A stretch of 64,000 bases of DNA, from contig JQNH01000001.1 in NCBI GenBank assembly GCA_000745135.1, positions 682,001 to 746,000 on the forward strand, written 5' to 3'. The position numbers were made by a program, and so were the translations under genes. Origin of the DNA: Rhizobiales bacterium YIM 77505 (GTDB lineage Bacteria; Pseudomonadota; Alphaproteobacteria; Rhizobiales; Beijerinckiaceae). Within the stretch, counting starts at the first letter, position 1. Every line of letters begins with the position of its first letter. The notes beneath the pieces are model-generated. The model was not told the origin of the DNA. It made no database searches and worked only from the letters and a program-made list of their open reading frames with translations. Below, piece by piece: positions 28,373-36,298 of this stretch.

Positions 28373-28387
28373 TGGAAATCATTTCCA
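28373..28387. promoter_or_regulatory. IclR-type operator
   Basis: TGGAAATCATTTCCA is a perfect palindrome around a central C. It matches at all positions the E. coli IclR binding consensus TGGAAATNATTTCCA. It lies between the divergent glyoxylate operon (start 28310) and an IclR-family gene (start 28509). The regulator encoded next door probably binds it and controls both transcripts. Confidence 0.75.
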
Positions 28388-28508
28388 GTATGCGGAAAGA
28401 TGGCACAGCGAGCCGTTGTCCGCAAGACAGAAAATGATTCCGCCTTGTGGGAAATTGGGCGAGCCCTGATCGTGGTATCAACAAACCTGGAAACGGGGCC
28501 GAGCCATC

Positions 28509-29360
28509 ATGTCAGAGAGCGTCACGCCGCTGCGCCGCCGCGGGAGACCGTCTACCGCCTCCGAAGCAGGAGGAGAGGTGCAATCCCTCGATCGCGCGAT
28601 CGCCATCCTGGAGATCGTCGCTGCTGCGGATGGTTTGAGCCTGAGCGAGATCGCGCGCCGGGCGGAGCTGCCGACTTCCACCGTTCACCGCCTCCTTGCC
28701 ACCTTGCAGCGTCGCGGGCTTGTGGCGCACGAAGCGGATAGCGGGTTATGGTCCGTGGGCGTCGAGCTCTTCCGGATCGGCGCCGCCTATTTGCGCATCC
28801 GCAAGCTGCCAGAGATCAGCCGTCCCATCATCCGCGAGGTGCTGCGGGAGGTGGAGGAGACCGTCAACATCTCCATGCTCGATGGCCATGAGCTCGTCTG
28901 CGTCGCGCAGGCGGAAAGTCACGCGGCGGTCCGCGCCTTCTTCCGCATCGGCCGACGCCTGCCTCTGCACGCGTCGGCTGCCGGGAAGGCGATGTTGGCG
29001 GCCGCTCCCGAATCCGTGCGCGAAGCCCTCCTGCGAGCGACGGATCTCTCCCGCTTCACGGATCACACGCACACGACCCGTCGCGCCCTCGATCAGGATC
29101 TTGAGGCGATCGCCGCGCGCGGCTATGCGATCGACGACGAAGAACACACGGTCGGCATGCGCTGCGTGGCGGCCGCGATTCTTGACGAATGGCGCGAGCC
29201 TGTGGGGGCCGTCTCGATCTCCGCGCCGGCCGTCCGCATGCCGCCAGAGCGCCTCAGGGCCCTCGGCGAACGTGCCGCCCTCGCTGCTGCGCGCCTGACC
29301 ACCTTGTTCTCTGGCCTGTCCCCCGCCGCCGACGCTCTTTCTCCGAAGGCGCGATCCTAA
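28509..29360 (+). CDS. IclR-family regulator of the glyoxylate operon
   Basis: 283 residues. The N-terminal winged helix-turn-helix is QSLDRAIAILEIVAAADGLS, then LSEIARRAELPTSTVHRLLA (~28-75). The C-terminal effector domain holds GRRLPLHASAAGKAMLAA (~151) and the IclR pocket sequence DDEEHTVGMRCVAAAILDEW (~210). Relatives such as AllR and IclR sense glyoxylate or related acids. The divergent gcl operon and the IclR box at 28373 support the same role here. It ends 11 bases before the convergent HWE kinase gene. Confidence 0.9.
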   Translation: MSESVTPLRRRGRPSTASEAGGEVQSLDRAIAILEIVAAADGLSLSEIARRAELPTSTVHRLLATLQRRGLVAHEADSGLWSVGVELFRIGAAYLRIRKLPEISRPIIREVLREVEETVNISMLDGHELVCVAQAESHAAVRAFFRIGRRLPLHASAAGKAMLAAAPESVREALLRATDLSRFTDHTHTTRRALDQDLEAIAARGYAIDDEEHTVGMRCVAAAILDEWREPVGAVSISAPAVRMPPERLRALGERAALAAARLTTLFSGLSPAADALSPKARS

Positions 29361-29370
29361 GCGTCTGCGC

Positions 29371-30516
29371 TCAAGCGTCCTCGCCGACCTCGGTTCGCTC
29401 GGCCTCATCGTCGGCGGCCACAGCGCGCGACGGCGGACGGTCGGGCAGCGTCAGACCGGCCTCCTCGTCCGCCGCGGCGGCCTTGAGAGTGGCGGGCAGG
29501 GGGAGCACCGCGTGGAAGACGAGCCCCGCCGCAGCGAAATCGGACCTTACTTGCGCACCAAGCTGCGTTCCCAGAACCCGCTGAATGAGCTGAGATCCGA
29601 AGCCGCGTCTCTGAGGAGGGCGCACCTCCGGCCCGCCGCTCTCGCGCCAGAAGAATTCGAGCTTCGGTCCGGCGCCGTCGGACGTCAGGGTCCAGGCGAC
29701 CTCAAGACGCCCCGAGGGCGCCGAAAGCGATCCATATTTGACGGCGTTGGTGGCGAGCTCATGGAGCACCATGCCCATCGGCACCGCCATCTCGGAGGGC
29801 AGGTCGATGGCGGGGCCACTGATGCGGACGCGCTCCTCGTTGTCATCGCGATAAGGGCCAAGCTCCATCTCCACCATATCGTGCAAGGACGCCGTCTGCC
29901 ACAGCGCCTCGGTCAGGAGCATATGCGTGTTGGCGAGCGAAACGATCCGTCCCGTAAAGGCTTGGTAGAACTCCTCGATGCTCGTGGCGGTGCGGGCCGT
30001 CGCCCCGACGACGGCCTGCACGGTGGCAAGGGTATTCTTCACCCGGTGATGAAGCTCGCGGATCAGGAGCTTTTGCCGATGCTCCGTCTGCTCCCGTTCG
30101 ACCAGATAGGCTTCTGCCTCCCGTTGTCGTTTGCGCGCCCGGAGCGCCGCCCGGGCCGCGCTGACCAGGGTGCTCGGGTGGAAGGGGCGCTCCACCGGAG
30201 TGACGTTGCCGAGCAGGTCCATGAGGAGCGGGTCGGACACGCCGCCGCGCTGCGTCAGGAGAATGAACGGAAAGTCCGACCACGGCGGCTGCGAGCTGAT
30301 CCACTCGGCAAGGACGCGGCAGTCGGCTCGTTGAAGCGCCTCATCGGTGATGACCGCGCTGCTTGCCTGATCGAGGCGCGTCACGACCTCCTGGAGATCG
30401 CCGCAGATGATCGACGCGATGCCGGCCCGGTCCAGGATGCCGGCAGCCACGGCGGCATCCCGGCCGATGGGGGCGAGGATCAGGATGCACTCGCAGGAAG
30501 CCTGAACGCCCGTCAC
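29371..30516 (-). CDS. HWE-type sensor histidine kinase with degenerate receiver
   Basis: 381 residues, soluble. Residues ~10-125 form a receiver-like domain lacking the normal Asp/Lys set (ITDEAL at 56-61, PVERPF in place of PxKPF), so it is probably not phosphorylated. A short coiled coil leads to the dimerisation region with the phospho-acceptor His157 in RELHHRVKNTLATVQ. The ATPase domain has HELATNAVKYGSLS (N257) and the HWE signature FFWRESGGP, then GFGSQLIQRVLG. Such kinases usually feed the general stress response (PhyR) or act with KaiC-like proteins. Its start overlaps the stop of the KaiC-like gene by ATGA, so the two are translationally coupled. Confidence 0.9.
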   Translation of the reverse strand: MTGVQASCECILILAPIGRDAAVAAGILDRAGIASIICGDLQEVVTRLDQASSAVITDEALQRADCRVLAEWISSQPPWSDFPFILLTQRGGVSDPLLMDLLGNVTPVERPFHPSTLVSAARAALRARKRQREAEAYLVEREQTEHRQKLLIRELHHRVKNTLATVQAVVGATARTATSIEEFYQAFTGRIVSLANTHMLLTEALWQTASLHDMVEMELGPYRDDNEERVRISGPAIDLPSEMAVPMGMVLHELATNAVKYGSLSAPSGRLEVAWTLTSDGAGPKLEFFWRESGGPEVRPPQRRGFGSQLIQRVLGTQLGAQVRSDFAAAGLVFHAVLPLPATLKAAAADEEAGLTLPDRPPSRAVAADDEAERTEVGEDA

Positions 30517-32024
30517 TTTCCGCCCTGCGCCCCCAGCAGAGGGGCCCCCTGGCCCGTGTAGGTCGGCACACCCATCAACACACCGTGGAAGTCCAACAGG
30601 GGTTCGCCAAGCCGTATCCCACCCGCTCCGATCCGATACTCCCGGATCGTGTCCTCATGCGAGCCGGTCCTCTTTTTCAAGACCGACACCGCGCGGCGAA
30701 TCCGGCCCGCCGCCTCGAAGAAGCGCAGCAGGATGATCGTGTCGCTGAGGTAGGTGAGATCGAGCGCCGACTGCATGGGACCGACAAGCCCATGCTGGGC
30801 GAGGACAAGGATCGTCACAACGCCCTGCTGGTTCAGAAAGGTCAGAAGCTCATGCATCTGGAGCAGAACGAATTGCTCCTCGGGCATCGCGTTCTGATAT
30901 CCGCTCAGGCTGTCGAGAACCACGAAACGTGCGCCATTCCGCACCGCCCGATAGACCATGTCCGAAAGCTCGCCCGGCGACAGGTCCGCCGGATCCACTT
31001 GCCGAAGCGTCAGCGCGCCGCTGTCCATGGAGGGGCGCAGCTCGAAACCGATCCCGCGCGCACGCTTGAGAAGAATATCCTGGGTCTCGTCGAAACTGAC
31101 GATCAGCGCTTTCTCGCCTCGCTCGAGCGCCGTCTTCACGCATTGAAGGCTGAGCGACGACTTGCCGGATCCCGACGGTCCCATGATCAAGGTCGAGGTC
31201 CCGCGGTCGAGCCCGCCGCCGAGCAGCTGGTCGAGTTCGGGGACGCCGCTCGTGGCCGTTCCTCGCCCAGCCTCGGCGCCCAGGTGTTCGGATGCGATGA
31301 GGCGGGGAAAAACCACCACGCCCCCCTTGCGGATGACGAAGTCATGATAGCCGCCCAGGAAAGCCGTTCCGCGCATCTTCACAATGCGCATGCGCCGCCG
31401 CTCCACGCCATAGTTCTTGGCGAGCTGCTCGAGGCGGATCACGCTATGGCTGATACTGTGCAGGTTGGTGTCGTCCTGCTCAGAAGTGAGGTCATCGAGC
31501 CCGAGGACGGTGCAGTTGCGGCTCAGGAAGAAGTGCTTGAGGGCCAGCACCTGGCGTCGATAGCGCAGGGATCCTTGCGACAGGACCCGTATTTCCGAGA
31601 GGCTGTCGAAGACGATCCTTGCCGGCGCCACGCGTTCGACCTCGGCGAGGACCATCTGCACCGTTTCGCCGAGTTCAAGATCGGACGCGTAGAGCAGGGT
31701 CTGCTGCAGTTTGGGATCGAGGCTGAGCTCCGGCGGGACGAGCTCGAAAATCGCAAGGCCGTCGAGAGACCAGCCATGAGCGCTGGCGACGGCCTGGAGT
31801 TCGCGCTTGGTTTCGGACAGGGTGATGTAGAGGCCCCGCTCGCCTTTCTTCAGGCCTTCGAGCAGGAATTGCAGGCCGATCGTGGTCTTGCCCGATCCTG
31901 GACGTCCCTCGATCAAATGGATGCGGTTGGCCGGAAAGCCTCCCCGCAAGACCATGTCCAGCCCAGGGACCCCCGAAGGGATGGGCACTGCATCTCCCTG
32001 CAGAGGCTCACCCATAGCCGTCAT
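30513..32024 (-). CDS. KaiC-like double-domain RecA ATPase
   Basis: 503 residues from ATG 32024 (ATG 32015 is an alternative). It has two tandem KaiC/RadA domains: Walker A GRPGSGKTT (41-48) and GPSGSGKSS (282-290), Walker B RIVFDSLSEIR and RFVVLDSLSGYQ, and catalytic acidic pairs TLSETKRE and SFDETQDI. The C-terminus keeps the KaiC text LSDTIILLRFFEAAG and KKRTGSHEDTIREYRI. Aligned by DTIILL, the cyanobacterial phosphosites Ser431/Thr432 correspond to Thr424/Tyr425. No kaiB or kaiA is present; the partner is the HWE kinase downstream. Likely an output or stress timing module, not a full clock. Confidence 0.9.
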   Translation of the reverse strand: MTAMGEPLQGDAVPIPSGVPGLDMVLRGGFPANRIHLIEGRPGSGKTTIGLQFLLEGLKKGERGLYITLSETKRELQAVASAHGWSLDGLAIFELVPPELSLDPKLQQTLLYASDLELGETVQMVLAEVERVAPARIVFDSLSEIRVLSQGSLRYRRQVLALKHFFLSRNCTVLGLDDLTSEQDDTNLHSISHSVIRLEQLAKNYGVERRRMRIVKMRGTAFLGGYHDFVIRKGGVVVFPRLIASEHLGAEAGRGTATSGVPELDQLLGGGLDRGTSTLIMGPSGSGKSSLSLQCVKTALERGEKALIVSFDETQDILLKRARGIGFELRPSMDSGALTLRQVDPADLSPGELSDMVYRAVRNGARFVVLDSLSGYQNAMPEEQFVLLQMHELLTFLNQQGVVTILVLAQHGLVGPMQSALDLTYLSDTIILLRFFEAAGRIRRAVSVLKKRTGSHEDTIREYRIGAGGIRLGEPLLDFHGVLMGVPTYTGQGAPLLGAQGGK

Positions 32025-32189
32025 CCCGCGCCACCGAACAACATCTTGCAGCAGCTTGGCTGCAACGTGCCCCAAAGCCGCCCTGCTTCAATATCCACAT
32101 CGAACCCGTGCTGATGCGGCGGCAGATCGCCGCGCGTCCCGACGGCGTTGTCCTCTTCGTGCTTCCGCGATGTCCAGCTTGCTGAGCCA

Positions 32190-32957
32190 TCACTGGGTCA
32201 CGGCCTGAGGCTTCACCTCGGGCAGAACCCTTTCCCAATGGGTCGAGACGGCATCGTAGCATTCGCAGGATTCCCGCTCGAGACCTGGCCGATCTTTGAT
32301 CAGGATCCGTCCACGACTGTATTGAATGAAGCCCTTGGCCTGGAGACGGCGGGCGATCGCGGTCAGGGTCGTGCGTTGAACGCCGAGCATCTCAGAGAGC
32401 GCTTCTTGCGTCAGGGCGATCTGGTCGGCGGCGACGCGGTCATGGACGGTCAGAAGCCAGCGGCAGCAGCGTTCCTGAAGCGAATGGCGCGCGTTGCAGG
32501 CGACCGATTGGAGCACCTGGGCGAGGAGAACGTCGGCGTAGCGGGAGAAAAGGTCGCGAAGCGTCGCGGAGCGCTGCTTTGCCTCGTCAAGTTGGCCGAG
32601 GCCGAGCCGGAGCGCCGACCCTGGGATCTGCACCGCGGCGCGCGCGAAGGCGGGCTTGAACCCGCTGCTCACGATGCCGCCGACCGCGCCTTCCCGCCCG
32701 ATGGTCGCCGCCTCGACCGCACGCCCGTCGCGCATCACCAACACGAAGGAGACCATCGTGCCCGCGCTGGGGAAGTAGGTGTGGGTAACGTCGTCTCCGG
32801 GCTCGAACAGCGACGTCCCTTGCGCGAGCTCCACGAACTCGAGATGCGGCTCGATCAGCGCCCGATCGGCGGGGAGCAGCGACGCAAGAAGCCGGTTCTG
32901 AACGATCTCGAGCCCGACGGCAGGACGGGGTTTCGACGGCTTGATGTTGGTCACCAT
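32190..32957 (-). CDS. Crp/Fnr-family transcriptional regulator
   Basis: 255 residues from ATG 32957. The N-terminal cyclic-nucleotide-like jelly roll runs from VELAQGTSLFEPGDDVTHTY to about residue 145, without the Cys cluster of Fnr or the cAMP-contact set of Crp. A dimer helix is followed by the HTH_Crp domain QIALTQEALSEMLGVQRTTL (~178-197) and a short tail with ESCECYDAV. Many alphaproteobacterial proteins of this type respond to redox or stress signals. It is upstream of and in the same orientation as the KaiC-like/HWE pair, separated by 165 bases. The upstream open frame has no plausible start. Confidence 0.8.
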   Translation of the reverse strand: MVTNIKPSKPRPAVGLEIVQNRLLASLLPADRALIEPHLEFVELAQGTSLFEPGDDVTHTYFPSAGTMVSFVLVMRDGRAVEAATIGREGAVGGIVSSGFKPAFARAAVQIPGSALRLGLGQLDEAKQRSATLRDLFSRYADVLLAQVLQSVACNARHSLQERCCRWLLTVHDRVAADQIALTQEALSEMLGVQRTTLTAIARRLQAKGFIQYSRGRILIKDRPGLERESCECYDAVSTHWERVLPEVKPQAVTQ

Positions 32958-33258
32958 GAGCGGCTCTTGCACGTGCCGCCAATGGGCCGTGGCGCCCGCG
33001 GCAACTCGGGCTATATGGACCAAGCTTGAGCGTTTGTCTGTCGAAAAGTCGACGCTACGAAGAGGGTGAGCCGTCGCGATTGGCCTCCTTGTAGGCTGGC
33101 CGACATAAAGGCTGCTTGGCCGGGGATGAAGCGTGAACAGATTTCGCCAAGCTGCCCTTTTCGGCAGGCCTGCGCAGCTCCGAAGAGCGCTTGCGGCGAT
33201 TCCCGCTCGCAAGGTTGGCGTGCGGCGGCGACGCAGCCGTTTGCGGTCGAAGCGCGCT
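32958..33258. other. intergenic region, nothing recognised
   Basis: 300 bases between the Crp/Fnr gene and the omega-like gene, both on the - strand. No gene, no clear sigma70 or EcfG-type promoter (I looked for GGAAC spaced from cGTT on the - strand and did not find it) and no terminator with T-run. Confidence 0.45.
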
Positions 33259-33696
33259 TCAAGAGGCGAGCCGCGGTCTTGCCTGCTGCTCCCGCTCCAG
33301 GGCGGCCATGAAGGCTGCGGAACGGGCCAGCGCCGCCTCGCGCTCCTTGGCCGACACGACATCCTCCGCGTCTCGACCGCGATTGCGCGCCGCCGGCGAA
33401 GCCTCGCCCGCCTGCCCGCCCTCCTTAGCTTGATCGGGCGCAACCGCCTCGCCGTCCGCAGCGCCGATGGCGGCCCGGCCGGCAAGGCGGTCGATCAGCT
33501 TGGCCCTCAGGCGCTTCCGAGGAAGGCAACCGGCCGCAATCTCGCGAAGGGCGAGGACCGTGGGCGCGTGACGCGTCTCCTCGATCAGGGGCTCGGCCCC
33601 CTGCCAGAGCTCGTGCGCGCGCTCCGCCGCAAGCAGAACCAACTCGAAGCGGTTCGGGACAATTTGCTCGCAATCTCTCGTGGTGATCCGGGCCAT
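33259..33696 (-). CDS. RNA polymerase omega-subunit paralogue (RpoZ-like)
   Basis: 145 residues from ATG 33696, which has GGAGG nine bases upstream. The first ~60 residues read [20 protein letters not shown], then [13 protein letters not shown], then [11 protein letters not shown]. This is the omega fold: MARxTxxDC, the [10 protein letters not shown] helix and the ALREIA helix that wraps the C-terminus of beta'. After it comes an 80-residue Ala/Glu/Arg-rich extension without known domain. The housekeeping omega gene normally lies elsewhere in these genomes, so this copy beside Hsp20 is probably an alternative omega. Confidence 0.75.
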   Translation of the reverse strand: MARITTRDCEQIVPNRFELVLLAAERAHELWQGAEPLIEETRHAPTVLALREIAAGCLPRKRLRAKLIDRLAGRAAIGAADGEAVAPDQAKEGGQAGEASPAARNRGRDAEDVVSAKEREAALARSAAFMAALEREQQARPRLAS

Positions 33697-33874
33697 GGCC
33701 GGAACCTCCGAGCGTAGAATGCGCTCCGCCGACACTTGAGAGTCACAGCGGGCTGTCGACGCGGCCATCCTCCTTCGTCGTCCCAGGAAACGGGAACGGG
33801 AACGGACGAACCTTCCCGCAGACCCCTTGCTCCTGCGCGGAGCGCATGGTGCACGTCCGTTACTGCCAGGGCGC

Positions 33875-34351
33875 TCACGCAGCCTCGGCCTGCTGCGCCA
33901 GCTGCGGGGCGGGCCTCAAGGTCTTGCCATTCGCAGCCGAGGCGATCTCGATCCGGCGCGGCTTGAGCGCTTCCGGCACCTCGCGCATGAGCTCGATGGT
34001 GAGGAGCCCGTTGTCCAGGCTGGCGCGGGTGACCTTCACATGGTCGGCCAGGTTGAAGGTCTGCTTGAAGCTGCGGTTCGCAATGCCGCGGTGCAGCACC
34101 TCAACCCCTTCCGGCTCAGGGCGCTTCTGGCCTGTGACGACCAGCACGTTTTCCTGCTGTACGGCCTGGATTTCATCCGGCGAGAAGCCTGCCACGGCCA
34201 TGGTGATCCGGTACTGGTCCTCGCCGGTCTTCTCGATGTTGTAGGGCGGCCAGTTGGTCATCGGCTCGACCCGGGCGGCTTGGTCGAGCATGTCGAACAG
34301 CCGGTCGAACCCGATCGTCGAGCGGTACAAGGGGGAAAAGTCGTACCTCAT
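33875..34351 (-). CDS. small heat-shock protein, Hsp20/IbpA family
   Basis: 158 residues from ATG 34351; SD GGAGGA at 34359-34364 on the - strand fixes this start. The N-terminus [20 protein letters not shown] is typical of the alphaproteobacterial IbpA-like class A proteins. The alpha-crystallin domain runs from [20 protein letters not shown] to [10 protein letters not shown], and the C-terminal anchor is the IEI motif in RRIEIASA. It is an ATP-independent holdase for unfolding proteins. Expression is predicted to be heat controlled twice: by a sigma32-like promoter and by a ROSE-type leader hairpin. Confidence 0.92.
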   Translation of the reverse strand: MRYDFSPLYRSTIGFDRLFDMLDQAARVEPMTNWPPYNIEKTGEDQYRITMAVAGFSPDEIQAVQQENVLVVTGQKRPEPEGVEVLHRGIANRSFKQTFNLADHVKVTRASLDNGLLTIELMREVPEALKPRRIEIASAANGKTLRPAPQLAQQAEAA

Positions 34352-34354
34352 CGC

Positions 34355-34409
34355 CACATCCTCCAATGAGCAACATGGGCATGAGGGCGCCGGACACCCG
34401 CCGGCGCCC
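34355..34409 (-). promoter_or_regulatory. ROSE-type RNA thermometer in the hsp20 leader
   Basis: On the - strand the leader reads CATGTTGCTCATTGGAGGAT, followed by GTG. The hallmark TTGCT can pair with AGGA of the ribosome site with one bulged G, C-G closes an AUUG loop, and CAUG pairs with UGUG outside. This is the defining last helix of ROSE elements, which melts at heat-shock temperature. Upstream, a perfect 9-bp hairpin (GGGCGCCGG with CCGGCGCCC, 34385-34409) supplies the first helix. Distance to ATG is 7 bases. Confidence 0.75.
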
Positions 34410-34447
34410 GACTGCCGAGCTCGTCAAGAGCCTCGGCTGTTCATCGA

Positions 34448-34474
34448 GTTAGGTGTGCTCGCCGGTGTTTCAAG
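34448..34474 (-). promoter_or_regulatory. sigma32 (RpoH)-like promoter of hsp20
   Basis: CTTGAAA at 34468-34474 (- strand) equals the -35 consensus of heat-shock sigma factor. CCTAAC at 34448-34453 is a moderate -10 with a spacing of about 14-15 bases. The predicted transcript start near 34441 gives a leader of ~90 bases, the usual length of ROSE leaders. Confidence 0.6.
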
Positions 34475-35153
34475 GGTCGCGCAGAAGCGTCGTCGCAGCG
34501 CTTTAGCTGGGATAGGAGCAAGGAAACCGCACCCGATCCCAAGTCTCGCAATAGTCGCGCAATTTCAAGCCCGCGGGACATTTCAGGAGGAGGACAAGGA
34601 GCCGGCGCAAGGAACGCCCAGGCGCAATCGCGCCGGGCGCTCACGCCTTCAGCGACACCGTGCGGCTGCGCAGCCCGCCGGGCCACCGGCAGATACGGCA
34701 AGGGCGGGCGGTCCCGCTGCCCTTTCGGGGCTCACTTCCGGCGTGGGTGATCAGGCCAGCCGGCGAGGCACGTGCCGAACCTGCGCCCATGAGCTAGGTG
34801 CGCGGCCGGCGCAGTCAAGACCTCATCGAAGCGCTTCAGGATGCGGCTGCCGCAAGAACACGACGCTAAGCCGCGCGCTCGGCGCAAAAATGCGGTATGC
34901 TCGGCATCAGAACCCAAGGTTTGCCTCAGGTGCCTCTGCTCTTGCCAGGCTCGGCTGTGGCTCGAGCGGGAGGCGCTCAACGCAGTCAGGCGCGTGCGGC
35001 CGCGCACCCAGATGCCCGTCGCGCCGCTTCAAGATGGTCGCATCGATTGAGGAGGGGAGGGCCAGGAAAGAGCTTCCTAAAGGAGCCACGAGCGCAAGAC
35101 TCCAGCCCAACCCCGCGAGGTCCCTTCCCCGTCGACCTAACGCGGAGGCGAGA
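34475..35153. other. long intergenic region, nothing recognised
   Basis: About 680 bases between the divergent hsp20 gene and the OmpA-like gene. Open frames of up to ~90 codons exist on both strands but lack ribosome sites and family resemblance. The promoter of the OmpA-like/caspase operon should be near its 3' end; I see no clear consensus. No tRNA-like or repeat structure was noticed. Confidence 0.5.
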
Positions 35154-36224
35154 ATGGCAAATCATCGATGGACGCCCCTATCGGGCCTCCTGATCGCAGC
35201 GCTCGGGCTTGGCGCCGCGGCTCAGGCACAGAATCTGAGCCAAGACGAGCTCATGCGACGGCTGAGCGAGCGGCAGGCCGGATCGGGATCAGCAACTGCG
35301 TCGAGCAGCGATGCTGGACTTCGGGCGCGCTTCCTGGACGGCCTCACGCCCCAGGCGACCCGATCGATCGGTGCGGCGTCGACCCCGCCGCGTCCCCTTT
35401 CCGACCAGCCCGGCGAGGTCCTCGCCCAGATCGACGGCCGGCCGGCCGTCGATATTGGCGTCACGTTCATCGACGGCGGCGACACGCTGACCGAGAACGG
35501 CAAGGCGGTTCTCGCAGCTCTCGCCGATGTGCTCCGGCGCGACCAGTTCAGCCGCTCCAAGTTCCTGGTCGCCGCCTTCGCCAATGTGCGCGGATCGGAC
35601 GAATACAACCGCGCCATCGCTGATCTGCGTGCGCGCGCCGTGCGTGACCACCTGGTGCACTCGCTGCGATTCGACCCGGCGCGATTGAGCGCCGCGGGCT
35701 TCGGGCGGCAGGCTCCTGCGGGCGTTTCGCCCGATGCCGTGCGCATCGTGAATCTCGGCGAGGCGCCGGCCAGCACCGCCGCGCTGCCCGCCACCACGCC
35801 GCTGCCCGCCGTAGCCCGCCGTCCTGCGACTGGCCCGGCCCAGCGGGCCTCCGTGAAGGCAATCTCGGTGAGCCCGGCGCCGAGACGAGCGGCGCGCAAG
35901 GCCAAACCGTCCCAGCAGCGGGTGACGAGCCGCCGCATGCGCCCACCGGCTGCCGCTGCCGCGGCGCGCACTGCCTCCGTGGAGCCGCGCAGCCGCGTCG
36001 TCGCTCCGCAGCGCGCCGTGCGCCGTGTCGCCTATCCTTCCATCTACCGGCCTGCCCCTGCCTACCAGCGCTCCTTTAGCCCTGACGTTCCGCGGACGAC
36101 CGTGAGCACGCCTCCCTGGCGGTATGACCCTGCCGGCGGTAGCGGCAACAGTGGCGGCGGCGGCGGTGGCGGTGGCGGCGGAGGAGGGGGCGGTGGAGGA
36201 GGAGGCGGCGGCTCCGGCTGGTGA
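35154..36224 (+). CDS. OmpA-family protein with polyglycine tail
   Basis: 356 residues from ATG 35154 (GGAG ribosome site). A Sec signal peptide ends at AAAQA. The OmpA_C-like peptidoglycan-binding domain spans about 95-195 (DIGVTFIDGGDTLTENGKAV, NVRGSDEYNRAIADLRARAV, LSAAGFGRQAP). The remaining ~150 residues are a basic Ala/Pro/Arg-rich stretch ending in about 20 consecutive glycines and SGW. The tail is encoded by a GGN simple repeat, a likely site of slippage. It may anchor to the wall through the OmpA domain. The caspase-like gene begins ~75 bases downstream, so the two are probably co-expressed. Confidence 0.8.
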   Translation: MANHRWTPLSGLLIAALGLGAAAQAQNLSQDELMRRLSERQAGSGSATASSSDAGLRARFLDGLTPQATRSIGAASTPPRPLSDQPGEVLAQIDGRPAVDIGVTFIDGGDTLTENGKAVLAALADVLRRDQFSRSKFLVAAFANVRGSDEYNRAIADLRARAVRDHLVHSLRFDPARLSAAGFGRQAPAGVSPDAVRIVNLGEAPASTAALPATTPLPAVARRPATGPAQRASVKAISVSPAPRRAARKAKPSQQRVTSRRMRPPAAAAAARTASVEPRSRVVAPQRAVRRVAYPSIYRPAPAYQRSFSPDVPRTTVSTPPWRYDPAGGSGNSGGGGGGGGGGGGGGGGGGGGSGW

Positions 36225-36298
36225 CCCTCCTTTCCGCATCAGCGCAGTCTCAGCGGCGAGGATGCGGGTTCTCGCCGCCCAGTGCACGGAACGGCGCC

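Noticed and set aside
34841-35050. Possible 69-residue gene before the OmpA-like gene
   Set aside because: No Shine-Dalgarno sequence, and overlapping open frames of similar quality exist on both strands, typical of non-coding GC-rich DNA.
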